From the NCBI RefSeq assembly GCF_002005565.1, contig NZ_BDJC01000031.1, positions 24,393 to 88,392 on the forward strand: a stretch of DNA of 64,000 nucleotides, given 5' to 3'. The DNA is from Streptomyces sp. JHA26 (GTDB taxonomy: Bacteria > Actinomycetota > Actinomycetes > Streptomycetales > Streptomycetaceae). A model generated the notes under the pieces. The model was not told the origin of the DNA. It made no database searches and saw only the letters and a program-made list of their open reading frames with translations. This document shows, piece by piece, positions 43,933 through 52,847 of the stretch. The position numbers and the translations under genes were made by a program. The first letter of the stretch is position 1. Every line of letters begins with the position of its first letter.

Positions 43933-45315
43933 ATGGCTTCCCTCTCGACGGCGGGTGCGGCGGTGGCCGCGCTGCAGGAAGAACTCACCGGTGAGGTGTT
44001 CATCCCCGGTGACCCGGGGTACGACGAGGCCCGGATCGTCCACAACGCCATGATCGACCGGCGGCCCGCCGTGATCGCGCGGTGCGCGCACGAGGACGAC
44101 GTGGTGCGGGCCGTGCGCTTCGGCAGGGAGCTGGACCTGCCCATCGCGGTGCGCGGCGGCGGTCACAGCGTGTCCGGGCAGGCCCTCAACGACGGCGGTC
44201 TGGTGATCGACCTGCGCCTGATGCACGAGGTGACCGTCCACCCCGCGGCCAAGGCGGTACGGGTCGGCGGCGGGGCCACCATGAGTCACCTGGACCGCGC
44301 CACCCAGCCCTTCGGCCTCGCCACCACCGGCGGCCGCGCCTCGACCACCGGTGTCGGCGGCTTCGTGCTGGGCGGCGGCACCGGCTGGCTGGACCGCTGG
44401 TGCGGACTGGCCGTGGACAACCTGCTCGGCGTGGAACTGGTCACCGCCGACGCCCAGAAGGTCAAGGCCGGCGCCGACGAGAACCCGGACCTGTTCTGGG
44501 GACTGCACGGCGGCGGCGGGAACTTCGGCATCGCCACCGCGCTCACCCTGAGACTGCACGAGCTGCCGGAGTTCTCCATCGCCCTGCTGCTGTACCCGCC
44601 GGAGTCCGCCGAGGAGGTCGTGCGCACCTACCGCGACCTCGTCGAGTCGGGGCCCGACGAGGCGGGCGGCGGCGTCATCTTCCTCACCGGCCCGCCCGCG
44701 GACTTCGTCCCGCCGCCCCTGGTGGGCACCCTGCTGTGCGCGGTGCTCCTCACCTGCGCCGGTCCGGAGGCGGACCTGCGCAGGCTCGCCGGACCGCTGC
44801 TGGCGCTGCCCCACGAGGCCGAGGTCGTCGGTGCGATCCCGTACGCCGACCTGCAGTGCATGCTCGACGACCCGCCGGGGCTGCGGAACTACTGGTCGGC
44901 CGAGTACCTGAAGGGGCTCCCCGACGAGGCCGTGGACGTGTACTGCGCCCGTGCGGCCTCCATGCCCGTGCCGAGCAACACGCAGCACATCCTGTTCCCG
45001 CAGGGCGGCGCGATCTCCGACGGCCCGTCCGACTACCCGGTGCCCTACCGGGACGCCGCGTGGGTGGTGCACCCCTTCGGGGTGTGGGAGGAGCCGGACG
45101 ACGACGAACGCGGCATCCGGTGGGTGCGGGACGTCCGCGCCGACGTCCGGCCGTGGAGCACCGGGGCGGTGTACCTCAACTTCATCGGCGACGAGGGCAC
45201 GGACCGGGTGGTGGCCGGACTGGGTACCGAGAACACCCGCAGGCTCACGGAGCTGAAGCGGCGGTACGACCCGGACAACGTGTTCCGGTTCAACCACAAC
45301 ATCCCGCCCGCGTGA
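43933..45315 (+). CDS. FAD-linked oxidoreductase, berberine bridge enzyme-like
   Basis: A 460-residue protein of the PCMH/BBE class. The FAD domain has PIAVRGGGHSVSGQALNDGGLVIDL, where the His of GGGHS is the usual covalent FAD site. In the second attachment loop (TTGGRASTTGVGGFVLGGGTGWL) the Cys of bicovalent enzymes is absent, so FAD would be bound through His only. The C-terminal BBE segment is RRYDPDNVFRFNHNIPP. Family members oxidise sugars or secondary metabolites. It lies between the GH15 and PucR genes. Confidence 0.86.
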   Translation: MASLSTAGAAVAALQEELTGEVFIPGDPGYDEARIVHNAMIDRRPAVIARCAHEDDVVRAVRFGRELDLPIAVRGGGHSVSGQALNDGGLVIDLRLMHEVTVHPAAKAVRVGGGATMSHLDRATQPFGLATTGGRASTTGVGGFVLGGGTGWLDRWCGLAVDNLLGVELVTADAQKVKAGADENPDLFWGLHGGGGNFGIATALTLRLHELPEFSIALLLYPPESAEEVVRTYRDLVESGPDEAGGGVIFLTGPPADFVPPPLVGTLLCAVLLTCAGPEADLRRLAGPLLALPHEAEVVGAIPYADLQCMLDDPPGLRNYWSAEYLKGLPDEAVDVYCARAASMPVPSNTQHILFPQGGAISDGPSDYPVPYRDAAWVVHPFGVWEEPDDDERGIRWVRDVRADVRPWSTGAVYLNFIGDEGTDRVVAGLGTENTRRLTELKRRYDPDNVFRFNHNIPPA

Positions 45316-45403
45316 GGCGGACGCCCCGCCCGCGTGGGGCACGCGCGCGGGACGCCTCCCCGCGATGTGCCCGCCGGCGGCCCGCGCGGGTAGCGTCCGG
45401 CCC

Positions 45404-47074
45404 ATGGACAGCGGCAAGGTCGACAGCGGCGACGGCTCCGGGGACGGCGGGTACGGGCCTCGGGGCGCCGGGATCACCGTGCGGCGGGCCCTGGAACTCC
45501 CCGGGCTGCGCAGTGGCCTGCCGGAGGTCGTCGCCGGTGCCGACCGCCTGCACCGCACCGTGCGCTGGGTGCACGCGGGCGAGGTGCCCAACATCGCCTC
45601 CCTCCTCAAGGGCGGTGAGCTCCTGCTGACCACGGGCTACGGCCTCGGCACCCGCCCCGCCGAGCAGCGGGCGTTCGTCCGCACGCTCGCCGAGCGCGGC
45701 ATCGCGGCCCTCGTCGTGGAGCTGGGCCCGCGCTTCGCCCGGCTGCCCGCGACCCTCGTGGACACCGCCCGCGCGGCGGGGCTGCCGCTGGTCCAGCTGC
45801 ACCGCGAGGTGCCGTTCGTGACGGTCACCGAGGAGATCCACACCGAGATCGTCAACGGCCACTACGCACTGCTCCAGCGGGCCGAGGAGGTGCACCGCCG
45901 CTGCACCCGGGCGCTCCTGGACGGCGGTGGAGTGCCCCATGTGCTCGGCGTCCTCGCCGAGTTCGGCGACAACCCGGTCTTCCTGGAGACGACCGACGGC
46001 CGCCTGCTGTACGCCGCCGGCTCCGGGCCCGAGGGTGCCGATCCGCTCCAGGTGTGGGAGGGGCTGCGGGGCCAGCACAAGGAGACCCCGCCCCCGGCGG
46101 GCTCGGTCCTGGTGGACGTGCCCGGCGGCGGCCCCGGCGCCGGGTCGGTGCGCGCCCGGCTGGTCCTGCTGCCCGTGCGGTCCCCGCTGGCGCCGGTGCA
46201 CCGGATGGCGGCGGAGCGGGCGGCCGGCGTCCTCGCCGTGGTGCTGATGCAGGCGCGGCAGGAGGAGGAGCTGGCGGCGCGCGGGCGGGGCGACTTCCTC
46301 ACCGACCTCGCCGAGGGCCGGATCACCCCGGAGAACGCCCCGGCGCAGGCCCGCGTCCTCGGCTTCAAGCCGGGCGGCAGTCCGCTGCTGCCGGTGGTGA
46401 TGCGGCTCGGTGACTCCCTCGCCCCGGCCGGCGGCGGCTGGGCGGTGCTGGCCCGCGCGGTCGCCGAGGAGCTCGCGTCGGTCGGCGTGCCGGTGCTGCT
46501 GGGCGTACGGCCGGTGGAGGGCCGGGTGCCGCTCCTGCTGGGTCTGCGCTCGGAGTCGGAGCGGGCGGCGGTCGCCGACCGGGTCGCGGCGGCGCTGCGG
46601 GCGGGCGCCGAGCGGGCCGGGATGCGACGCCCGGGCGCGCACCCGCCGGTCGTGGTCGTCGGAGTCGCCGGCGGCTGGGCGGCGGCGTCGGCGGGGCTGC
46701 GGCACGCGGCGGAGACGGCGGCCGCGGCCCAGGGGCTGGACGACCGGCCGTGGTACGACGCCCGGCGCCTCGACATCGACCTGCTGCTGTGGCGGCTGCG
46801 CGACCATCCGGACCTGGCGGCGTTCGTCGACCGGGCGATCGGCCCCCTCCAGGACCACGACAACCGCTCCAGACCGCCCCTGCTGCCCACCCTCCAGACG
46901 TACTTGGCGCACGCGGGCCGCAAGGCGGAGACGGCGCGCGAGCTCCACCTGAACCGGCAGACGCTGTACAACCGGCTGGCGCGGATCGAGGAGTTGCTGG
47001 GCACGGACCTCGACGACCCGCAGACGGTCCTGGCGTTGAGCCTGGCCCTGCGAGCACGCCGGCACGTGCCGTAG
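45404..47074 (+). CDS. PucR-family transcriptional regulator
   Basis: A 556-residue activator-type regulator. The N-terminal PucR domain begins ITVRRALELPGLRSGLPEVVAGADRLHRTVRWVHAGEVPNIASLLKGGELLLTTGYGLG. A middle GGDEF-like segment follows, and the C-terminal helix-turn-helix is LLPTLQTYLAHAGRKAETARELHLNRQTLYNRLARIEELLGTDLDDPQTVLAL (CdaR/PucR HTH_30). It may regulate purine or nitrogen-compound use, or the adjacent oxidoreductase gene 88 bp upstream on the same strand. The ligand is unknown. Confidence 0.9.
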   Translation: MDSGKVDSGDGSGDGGYGPRGAGITVRRALELPGLRSGLPEVVAGADRLHRTVRWVHAGEVPNIASLLKGGELLLTTGYGLGTRPAEQRAFVRTLAERGIAALVVELGPRFARLPATLVDTARAAGLPLVQLHREVPFVTVTEEIHTEIVNGHYALLQRAEEVHRRCTRALLDGGGVPHVLGVLAEFGDNPVFLETTDGRLLYAAGSGPEGADPLQVWEGLRGQHKETPPPAGSVLVDVPGGGPGAGSVRARLVLLPVRSPLAPVHRMAAERAAGVLAVVLMQARQEEELAARGRGDFLTDLAEGRITPENAPAQARVLGFKPGGSPLLPVVMRLGDSLAPAGGGWAVLARAVAEELASVGVPVLLGVRPVEGRVPLLLGLRSESERAAVADRVAAALRAGAERAGMRRPGAHPPVVVVGVAGGWAAASAGLRHAAETAAAAQGLDDRPWYDARRLDIDLLLWRLRDHPDLAAFVDRAIGPLQDHDNRSRPPLLPTLQTYLAHAGRKAETARELHLNRQTLYNRLARIEELLGTDLDDPQTVLALSLALRARRHVP

Positions 47075-47167
47075 CGCAGGACGCCCGGGCCGTGTCGTCG
47101 GACTCCCGTCGTCCGCCCGGAGGGCGGGCACGGCGGCGTCGGGCGGACGGAAGTTCGACGGCAGGGC

Positions 47168-48316
47168 CTAGAACAGCGGCGCGGGCCGGGTCAGTTCGTC
47201 GTAGACGCTCAGGACCTGGGCGACCGTCTCGTCCTCGGTCGGCCAGGTGGCCGCCTGACGTGTCCCGCGGTCGCGCAGCGCCTCCCGCCGGGCGGCGTCG
47301 CCGAGCAGTGCGACGACGGCGTCGGCGAGTGCCGCGGCGTCCCCGGGCGGGACGAGTTCGGCGGCGTCGCCGACGAGTTCGACGATGTCGCCGGTGCCGC
47401 CGGCGACGAGCGGCAGTCCCGTGTGGAGGGCCTCCTGTGCGAGAACGGAGCGCCCCGCCCCCCGGTGGTTCGGCAGCAGCGCGAGGTCGGCCGCCGCCAG
47501 CAGGTCGGTGACGTCGTCACGGCGGCCGATGAGCGCCACCGGCAGCCCCTCGTCCTCGATCCGCCGCTGCAGCTCCCCGCGCAGCGGGCCCTCCCCGGCG
47601 ACGACGACCAGGGGCACGGGATCGAGACGGCGCCACGCGCGGGCGGCGTCGAGCAGGACGTCGTGTCCCCGGTGCCGTTCCAGGGAGCCGACCGTGATGA
47701 GTAACGGGCGTCCCAGGGCGCCCAGTTCGGCCCGGATCTTCGGGCGCGTCCGGTCGGGGTCCTGCGGCCCGGCGGCCCGCCGGGTCCGGTCGGGGAGGGC
47801 GACGGGCCCGAGCCGGGCGTCCCGCGCGCCGTTCAGCCGAGCCCGGTCGACCAGGTCCGAGGTGGCGCCCAGCACCACGGTGGCGGACCGCATCACCCGC
47901 CGTTCCAGTACCCGCAGCAGAGGGGCGCGCGCCCCTTCGGCGTGGACCCGGCCGTGCCGGGTGACGACGAACGGGGTGCGGCCCCGGCGCCCGCCGAGAG
48001 CGAGCACGGCGCGGAGGGAGGCGTGCAGCCCGTGCGCGTGCACCAGATCGGCGCCGGCGCACACCGCCCGCAGCGCCGCCACGGAGGCGGGGTCGCTGCT
48101 GCGCGGCACGTGCACGTGGTCGGCTCCGGCGCCGGTGAAGTCGTAGGTGCGTTCCGCCTCGGCGGGGGCGCACACCGTGACCTCCACGCCCCGCGCGACG
48201 AGCCCCGCGGCCAGTGAGCGCACGTGCGCGCTGCTGCCGGCGTCGCCTCCGCCCAGCACCTGCACGGTGCGCAGCGGTGGCCGGCCGAGCGGTGAGTGGC
48301 TGCTCGCGGGGGTCAC
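47168..48316 (-). CDS. GT4-family glycosyltransferase
   Basis: A 382-residue GT-B enzyme. The N-terminal domain has VQVLGGGDAGSSAHVRSLAAGLVARGVEVTVCAP and LVHAHGLHASL; the C-terminal donor domain has ITVGSLERHRGHDVLLDAARAW, VVAGEGPLRGELQRR and SVLAQEALHTGLPLVAGGTGDIVELVGDAAELVPPGD, with the Glu of QEAL at the expected place. The acceptor is unknown. From memory, S. coelicolor has a similar gene near recN, possibly for a cell-surface polysaccharide. Confidence 0.88.
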   Translation of the reverse strand: MTPASSHSPLGRPPLRTVQVLGGGDAGSSAHVRSLAAGLVARGVEVTVCAPAEAERTYDFTGAGADHVHVPRSSDPASVAALRAVCAGADLVHAHGLHASLRAVLALGGRRGRTPFVVTRHGRVHAEGARAPLLRVLERRVMRSATVVLGATSDLVDRARLNGARDARLGPVALPDRTRRAAGPQDPDRTRPKIRAELGALGRPLLITVGSLERHRGHDVLLDAARAWRRLDPVPLVVVAGEGPLRGELQRRIEDEGLPVALIGRRDDVTDLLAAADLALLPNHRGAGRSVLAQEALHTGLPLVAGGTGDIVELVGDAAELVPPGDAAALADAVVALLGDAARREALRDRGTRQAATWPTEDETVAQVLSVYDELTRPAPLF

Positions 48317-48498
48317 GTGTCCCGGGACTCCTGGTTCGGCGGGGGACGGTCATGAAGAACGTACAGAAGGATGGTGCGGTCGGGGCGCGTCGGCGGCCTC
48401 CTGCGCGTCACGCCGTCAAGGATGCCAGCACGTACGGGTGTTCCGGGAACGACGATCCCCGCGCGCACGCGACCACGGGGCAACGGAACGGGACCGTT

Positions 48499-49263
48499 TC
48501 ACTCACACGAGTGACGTGCCAGTTCGCTCACCCGGTCCCCGCACACCGCCGCGGCCACCAGCGCGACGGCGTGCGCGGCGAGGCCCGCCCTGCCGTTGCC
48601 GTCCACGACGGCGGCGCCCAGGGCCGCGCCCAGCGCGTGCGCCCCCGTGTCGCCGAACATCGTGCGCCCGGCGAGGTCGTCGGGCAGGACGGCCGCGGCG
48701 GCCCCCATCGCGACGGCGGCCGCCTCCGCCCCGGGCCCCTGCCGCAGCAGCCCCGGCGCCCCGAGCGCGAGGACCGTCACGGCGGCCCTGCCGGGGCGCA
48801 CGTCCACGAGGTTGACGAAGTGGGCGGCGCCGGCGATCACGACGCCCGCGAGCACCTTGTCCAACGGCCGTTCCCTCATCACCGCACCCGCGACGAGCCC
48901 GGCCGCGCAGATCCCGAACAGCTTCACCGCCCCGCTGGTGACCTCCCCGTCCCGCAGCGCCGTCAGGTGCGCCCGGAACCCGCGCCTGGGGTCCTCGGCC
49001 CCCGCCACGTCGTCGTAGGCCCCGCAGACCCCGGCGGCGAGCACGGCCAGCCCGGCGGCGGGCCTCACCCGCGCCACCCCCGCTGCCGCCGCCACGGCGG
49101 ACGCGGGCCCGGCGTACAGCCCGACGGCCCGCCCGGCGTGGTTCTCCCGTTCCCAGCGGTCACGGCCGCCCGGCGCCGTGGCCCGCAGCGCGGTCAGGGC
49201 GGTCCGGGCGACGGCTGCGGCGAGGACGAGGGAGGCACCAGGCCGGCGGCTGGAGGTGATCAT
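48499..49263 (-). CDS. MraY/WecA-like membrane protein
   Basis: A 254-residue protein, nearly all hydrophobic, with about eight helices. It contains AGVCGAYDDVAG, which fits the Asp-rich DDxxD-like loop of polyprenyl-phosphate phosphosugar transferases, NLVDVRPGRA for the N/D-containing loop, and MFGDTGAHALGAALG, the conserved GDTG segment near the C-terminus. It is shorter than MraY (about 320-360). A sugar-phosphate transfer role on a lipid carrier is likely, together with the downstream GT4 gene on the same strand. Confidence 0.75.
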   Translation of the reverse strand: MITSSRRPGASLVLAAAVARTALTALRATAPGGRDRWERENHAGRAVGLYAGPASAVAAAAGVARVRPAAGLAVLAAGVCGAYDDVAGAEDPRRGFRAHLTALRDGEVTSGAVKLFGICAAGLVAGAVMRERPLDKVLAGVVIAGAAHFVNLVDVRPGRAAVTVLALGAPGLLRQGPGAEAAAVAMGAAAAVLPDDLAGRTMFGDTGAHALGAALGAAVVDGNGRAGLAAHAVALVAAAVCGDRVSELARHSCE

Positions 49264-49356
49264 CCCGTCACCCTACGGCCGTCGGGCCGGGTCTCCCGGG
49301 CCGTGCCGTCCCCGTCCGGGGATGCCGGGCCGGCGGGCGCCGTCGTGCGGGGGCCG

Positions 49357-50481
49357 TCATGCGGGCGCTCCGGGCACCGGAGGGGTGAGAGGGGTGCGGG
49401 CCTCGAGCGCCGCCCGCCCCAGCGTCAGCAGACGCAGGGCGCGGGGAAAGTCCTCGAGCTGTGCGGCGAGCCCGGTCGTCGCGGGGAGCAGGGCGCCGGC
49501 GGGAACGCCCCGGGCCTGGAGGATGTCGGCGGTCCACCGGAGGAAATCGGTGAACAGCGGCGCGTCGTCGACGTACAGGGCGGCGGCCAGGAAGTCGACG
49601 ACGTGGGCCACGTCCTCGGCGGTGCGTTCGCGCTGGGCCTGCGTGTAGGTCCGCATCACCGGCAGGCTTTCCTCCAGCCCGGACAGGGTGTTCCTGACCA
49701 GCCGCGCCTTGCTGCCCACGACGAACGTGTACTCCTGGTCGCTCAGGTGCGGCAGGCCGTCGGCCGGCGGGTCGCCGGCGCCGGGCACGCGACGCGTGAG
49801 CCCGCTCGCGAGGATCTCCGCGGCGGCGCGTGCGTCCGGCGCCCAGGCGTCCGCGCCCAGCCGGCGTGCGTGGCGGCCGTCCGCGCCGAAGGCGGCGCCG
49901 CCGACGAGGACGGGGACGCCGACGGCCTGGACGGCGGTGACGGCCGCGTGCGCCGCGGGCAGCCGCGTGGGAAGCGACGAGGAGAGGGCCAGGACGTCGG
50001 GGGCGGTGTGGTGCATGTGCGCCACCAGGTGCGGGGTGGGCACCTGGGCGCCGAGGAAGTCCACCTCGTACCCCCGTCCCCGCAGCACCTCGGCGAGTAT
50101 CCGCGCGGGCAGGGCGTGCCACTCCCCGTCCACACAGGCGACGGTCACGGCGGCGGCCGTACCCGGCGCGGAGGTGGTCGGGTCCGCGTCCCGGTGGGCC
50201 ATGGCGGCGATGATCCGGTCGTGGATGGCGGTGGCCGCGTGCTCCTGCGCCACACCGAGGCGCCCCGCGGCCCACTCCGCGCCCACCCTCACCTGCACGG
50301 GCACGATGACGTCGAGCAGCGCCTCCTCGGTGGAGAGGCCGTCGTCCAGCGCGCCGAGGACGACGCGGCCGGCCGCGCGCTCGTCGCGGTCCGTCACCGC
50401 CCGCCACAGCGCGGTGCGCAGCCCGGTGACGGACCGGGGCGCTCCGTCGCCCGGCGCGGCCGGGGTGCCGGTGGGTGTCAC
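49357..50481 (-). CDS. Cobalamin-binding sensor protein with CarH/LitR-type W-x9-EH motif
   Basis: A 374-residue protein. Residues of about 20-95 are a four-helix B12 cap domain that ends GAEWAAGRLGVAQEH: Trp70, nine residues, Glu80-His81, the exact W-x9-EH motif of CarH/LitR photoreceptors. The Rossmann-like B12 domain follows with E-x-H (GEWHALP, His122 as cobalt ligand), LALSSSLPTRL and VLVGGAAFGADG. The usual last G of ExHxxG is Pro. No MerR domain is present. From about 230 is a helical domain I do not recognise (DFLAAALYVDDAPLFTDFLRW). Its GTG overlaps the PP2C stop by four bases. Confidence 0.85.
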   Translation of the reverse strand: MTPTGTPAAPGDGAPRSVTGLRTALWRAVTDRDERAAGRVVLGALDDGLSTEEALLDVIVPVQVRVGAEWAAGRLGVAQEHAATAIHDRIIAAMAHRDADPTTSAPGTAAAVTVACVDGEWHALPARILAEVLRGRGYEVDFLGAQVPTPHLVAHMHHTAPDVLALSSSLPTRLPAAHAAVTAVQAVGVPVLVGGAAFGADGRHARRLGADAWAPDARAAAEILASGLTRRVPGAGDPPADGLPHLSDQEYTFVVGSKARLVRNTLSGLEESLPVMRTYTQAQRERTAEDVAHVVDFLAAALYVDDAPLFTDFLRWTADILQARGVPAGALLPATTGLAAQLEDFPRALRLLTLGRAALEARTPLTPPVPGAPA

Positions 50482-52124
50482 GCCGTGCCGCCGTCCGCCG
50501 GCGCCGGGTGGGCCGACCGGGGAGCGGTGATCGCCACCAGGGCGATGTCGTCGTGCCGGTTGGCGCCGATCCACTCGGCGGCGAGCAGCTGGACGCGTTC
50601 GACGACGGCCTCGGCGGGCATCCCGGCGCAGTCGGCCACGGCGGCCCGCAGCCGCTCCTCGCCGAACATGACGTCGCCCAGGGGACCGCCCTTGGCCTCG
50701 GTGATCCCGTCGGTGAACATCAGGCACGTCTCGCCGGGTGCCAGGTCGACGTGCGCGGTGCGCGTCCTGATGCGGGGCAGGACGCCGATGAGCGTGCCGG
50801 AGGTGTCGGCCTCCTCGACGCTTCCGTCGTGCCGCACGATCAGCGGCGGCGCGTGGCCGGCGCTGGTCAGCCGCAGGCGGACCCGCGCGCCGCGGCGGAC
50901 GACCGAGGCCAGGACGAGGGTCGCGAACCGGGTGTGGCGGCTGCCGAGGAGCGCGCCGTTGAGGAGGCGCAGCATGTTCTCGTGGTCGCCCGCCATGGGC
51001 AGCAGGGCGTGCAGCGTGTTGCGGATCTTGCCGGTGAGGACGGCGGCGTCCAGTCCCTTGCCGCACACGTCGCCGAGGATGGCGAGCGTCTCCTGACCGG
51101 GCTCGTCCGCGGGGTGGAGGTCGTAGAAGTCGCCCCCTATCCGCTCGGTGTCCTGCGCCGCCCGGTAGCCGCCGGCGAACTCCACGCCGTGCACCTGTCG
51201 CAGCGCGGGCGGCAGCAGGTCGGCCATGAGGGTGGCCGTGATGCCGGCCTGCTCCGAGTACATCCGGGCCGCGGAGAGCGCGGATCCGGCCCGGGCGGCG
51301 AACAGGCGGGCGATGACCTCCTCGGAGGCGTCGAACGCCGCCCGGTCGCCGCGGCGCAGCAGGATCAGCGCGCCGGCCGGCACGCCGTGCCCCGGCAGCG
51401 GGCAGACGGCGACCGACCCCACCGGACCGCCGAAGCCCTCGGGCACCGCCCAGGCGGGCAGGGCCGCGGGGTCGATCCACCTCGACGGCACCGGCGGGAA
51501 GCCCCGGAGGGCCTCGCCGAGGCCGGGTATCGACGACGGGTCGATGCGGGCGGTGGTGTGCCTGGGCGCGTCACCGCCCACGCTGCCCGCGAGGGGGTGC
51601 TGCCGGCCGTTCGCGGGGGCCACGAGGAGCGCCGCGTCGGCCAGGTGCTCGGCCGCCAGCCGTACGGTGACGTTCATGCACCGCTGGACGTTCAGCGACG
51701 CCGACAACCGGGTGGAGGTCTCGGCGAGGAAGGCGGTCCGCTCCTGCTCGTCGTGCAGCTCGCTCCGGGCCGGCATGCGGTCGGTGTCGTCGACCAGCCA
51801 CCACACCACGTCGCCGTCCGTTCCCGGGGTGGGGTGTGCGGTCAGCGTCATGTGCCGGTGACGTCCGGTGACCGGCGGCGCGGGGGAGCCGAGGTCGCTG
51901 CCGGCCGTGCGCCGGTGGGCGTCGGTGAGCCAGGGCGGCACCACGCCGTCCAGCGTCGACCCGCGGGCCGCACCCGGGAACAGGGCGGCCGCCGAGGCGT
52001 TCACCCCCACGATCGTGCCGTCGGTGTCCGCGACGACGACCGGGTACGGGGCGCGCAGCCAGGAAGCGCCGATGTCCGGGGGCGAACCGCAGGGCTGCGT
52101 CGAGGCGTCTTCACATATCGTCAT
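50478..52124 (-). CDS. PAS-GAF-PP2C (SpoIIE-type) serine phosphatase
   Basis: A 548-residue protein. A PAS domain (about 20-110, YPVVVADTDGTIVGVNASAAALFPG) is followed by a GAF domain (about 135-300) and a SpoIIE/RsbU-type PP2C domain with IGGDFYDLHPAD, LGDVCGKGLDAAVLTGKIRN, GHAPPLIVRHDG, MFTDGITEAKG and NRHDDIALVAI, so all metal-binding Asp residues are present. It would dephosphorylate an anti-anti-sigma (STAS) protein. The start is uncertain: the ATG at 52124 is chosen just before the PAS domain; a GTG at 52178 is also possible. Coupled to the cobalamin-binding gene. Confidence 0.88.
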   Translation of the reverse strand: MTICEDASTQPCGSPPDIGASWLRAPYPVVVADTDGTIVGVNASAAALFPGAARGSTLDGVVPPWLTDAHRRTAGSDLGSPAPPVTGRHRHMTLTAHPTPGTDGDVVWWLVDDTDRMPARSELHDEQERTAFLAETSTRLSASLNVQRCMNVTVRLAAEHLADAALLVAPANGRQHPLAGSVGGDAPRHTTARIDPSSIPGLGEALRGFPPVPSRWIDPAALPAWAVPEGFGGPVGSVAVCPLPGHGVPAGALILLRRGDRAAFDASEEVIARLFAARAGSALSAARMYSEQAGITATLMADLLPPALRQVHGVEFAGGYRAAQDTERIGGDFYDLHPADEPGQETLAILGDVCGKGLDAAVLTGKIRNTLHALLPMAGDHENMLRLLNGALLGSRHTRFATLVLASVVRRGARVRLRLTSAGHAPPLIVRHDGSVEEADTSGTLIGVLPRIRTRTAHVDLAPGETCLMFTDGITEAKGGPLGDVMFGEERLRAAVADCAGMPAEAVVERVQLLAAEWIGANRHDDIALVAITAPRSAHPAPADGGTA

Positions 52125-52339
52125 GTCCAAAGACCGCACGCGAGGGGTCTCATCACCTTCCCTGGAAGACACGCTCACCCCACCATGACCCGACACCCAC
52201 GTCCACGACAAGCCGCCTTCCCCGGCCGGAGCGCGGTGCACTCCCCGGCCGCGCCGCGATCGGGCCGCTCCGACCTGCGGCGATGCCGCGGGCACCGGTG
52301 GATCCGGACCGCCGTGAAACCGCGGAGAGGAACGGCCGC

Positions 52340-52768
52340 GTGACGGCCGCGGAGAGAGGCACGGCGGTGTCCGGCACGTCCGACGCGCTGTCGCCGCCAC
52401 CGGTCACGGCCGCCGCGGCACGCGCCCGGGTCAGGGACGTCCTCGACGGACTGCCGGCCCCGCTGCCCGCGACGGTGACGAACGACATACTGCTGATCAC
52501 CTCCGAGCTGGTGACCAACGCGATCAGGCACGGCGGCGGTCTCACCGCGTTCCGCGCCGCACCGGAGGCCCGCGCACTGCGCATAGCGGTCACCGACCGC
52601 TCCCCCGCGCCACCGGTCGTCCGTGAGCCGGGGGACGGGAGGAACGGCGTGCCGGGCGGCTTCGGCTGGCCGCTCGTCCAGCGGCTCAGCCGGTCGGTCA
52701 CGATCACCCCGGCTCCTCCGGGGAAGACGATCGAGGCCGTGGTGGCCTACGAGCCCCCGGCCGGCTGA
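52340..52768 (+). CDS. RsbW-like ATP-binding (anti-sigma kinase type) protein
   Basis: A 142-residue HATPase_c_2 protein. The N box is LLITSELVTNAIRHGGG and the G2-like box is GGFGWPLVQRLSRSV. The G1 box (VTDRSPAPPVV) is degenerate compared with the usual D-x-G-x-G/P. Such proteins bind sigma factors or phosphorylate STAS proteins in partner switching. The GTG at 52340 has gagagga nine bases upstream. It is divergent from the PP2C gene, with 215 bp between the starts. Confidence 0.82.
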   Translation: MTAAERGTAVSGTSDALSPPPVTAAAARARVRDVLDGLPAPLPATVTNDILLITSELVTNAIRHGGGLTAFRAAPEARALRIAVTDRSPAPPVVREPGDGRNGVPGGFGWPLVQRLSRSVTITPAPPGKTIEAVVAYEPPAG

Positions 52769-52798
52769 GGCCGGCCCCTGACGGGCCCCACGGTGTCC

Positions 52799-52827
52799 GG
52801 CCGGCCCCCGCCCCGCGGGGGCCGGCC
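52799..52827. terminator. Bidirectional terminator
   Basis: A perfect 12-bp stem (52799-52810 and 52816-52827) with a 5-nt loop lies between the convergent RsbW-like gene and recN. Confidence 0.82.
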
Positions 52828-52847
52828 CACTTCTCCGCGGGTCCGGC

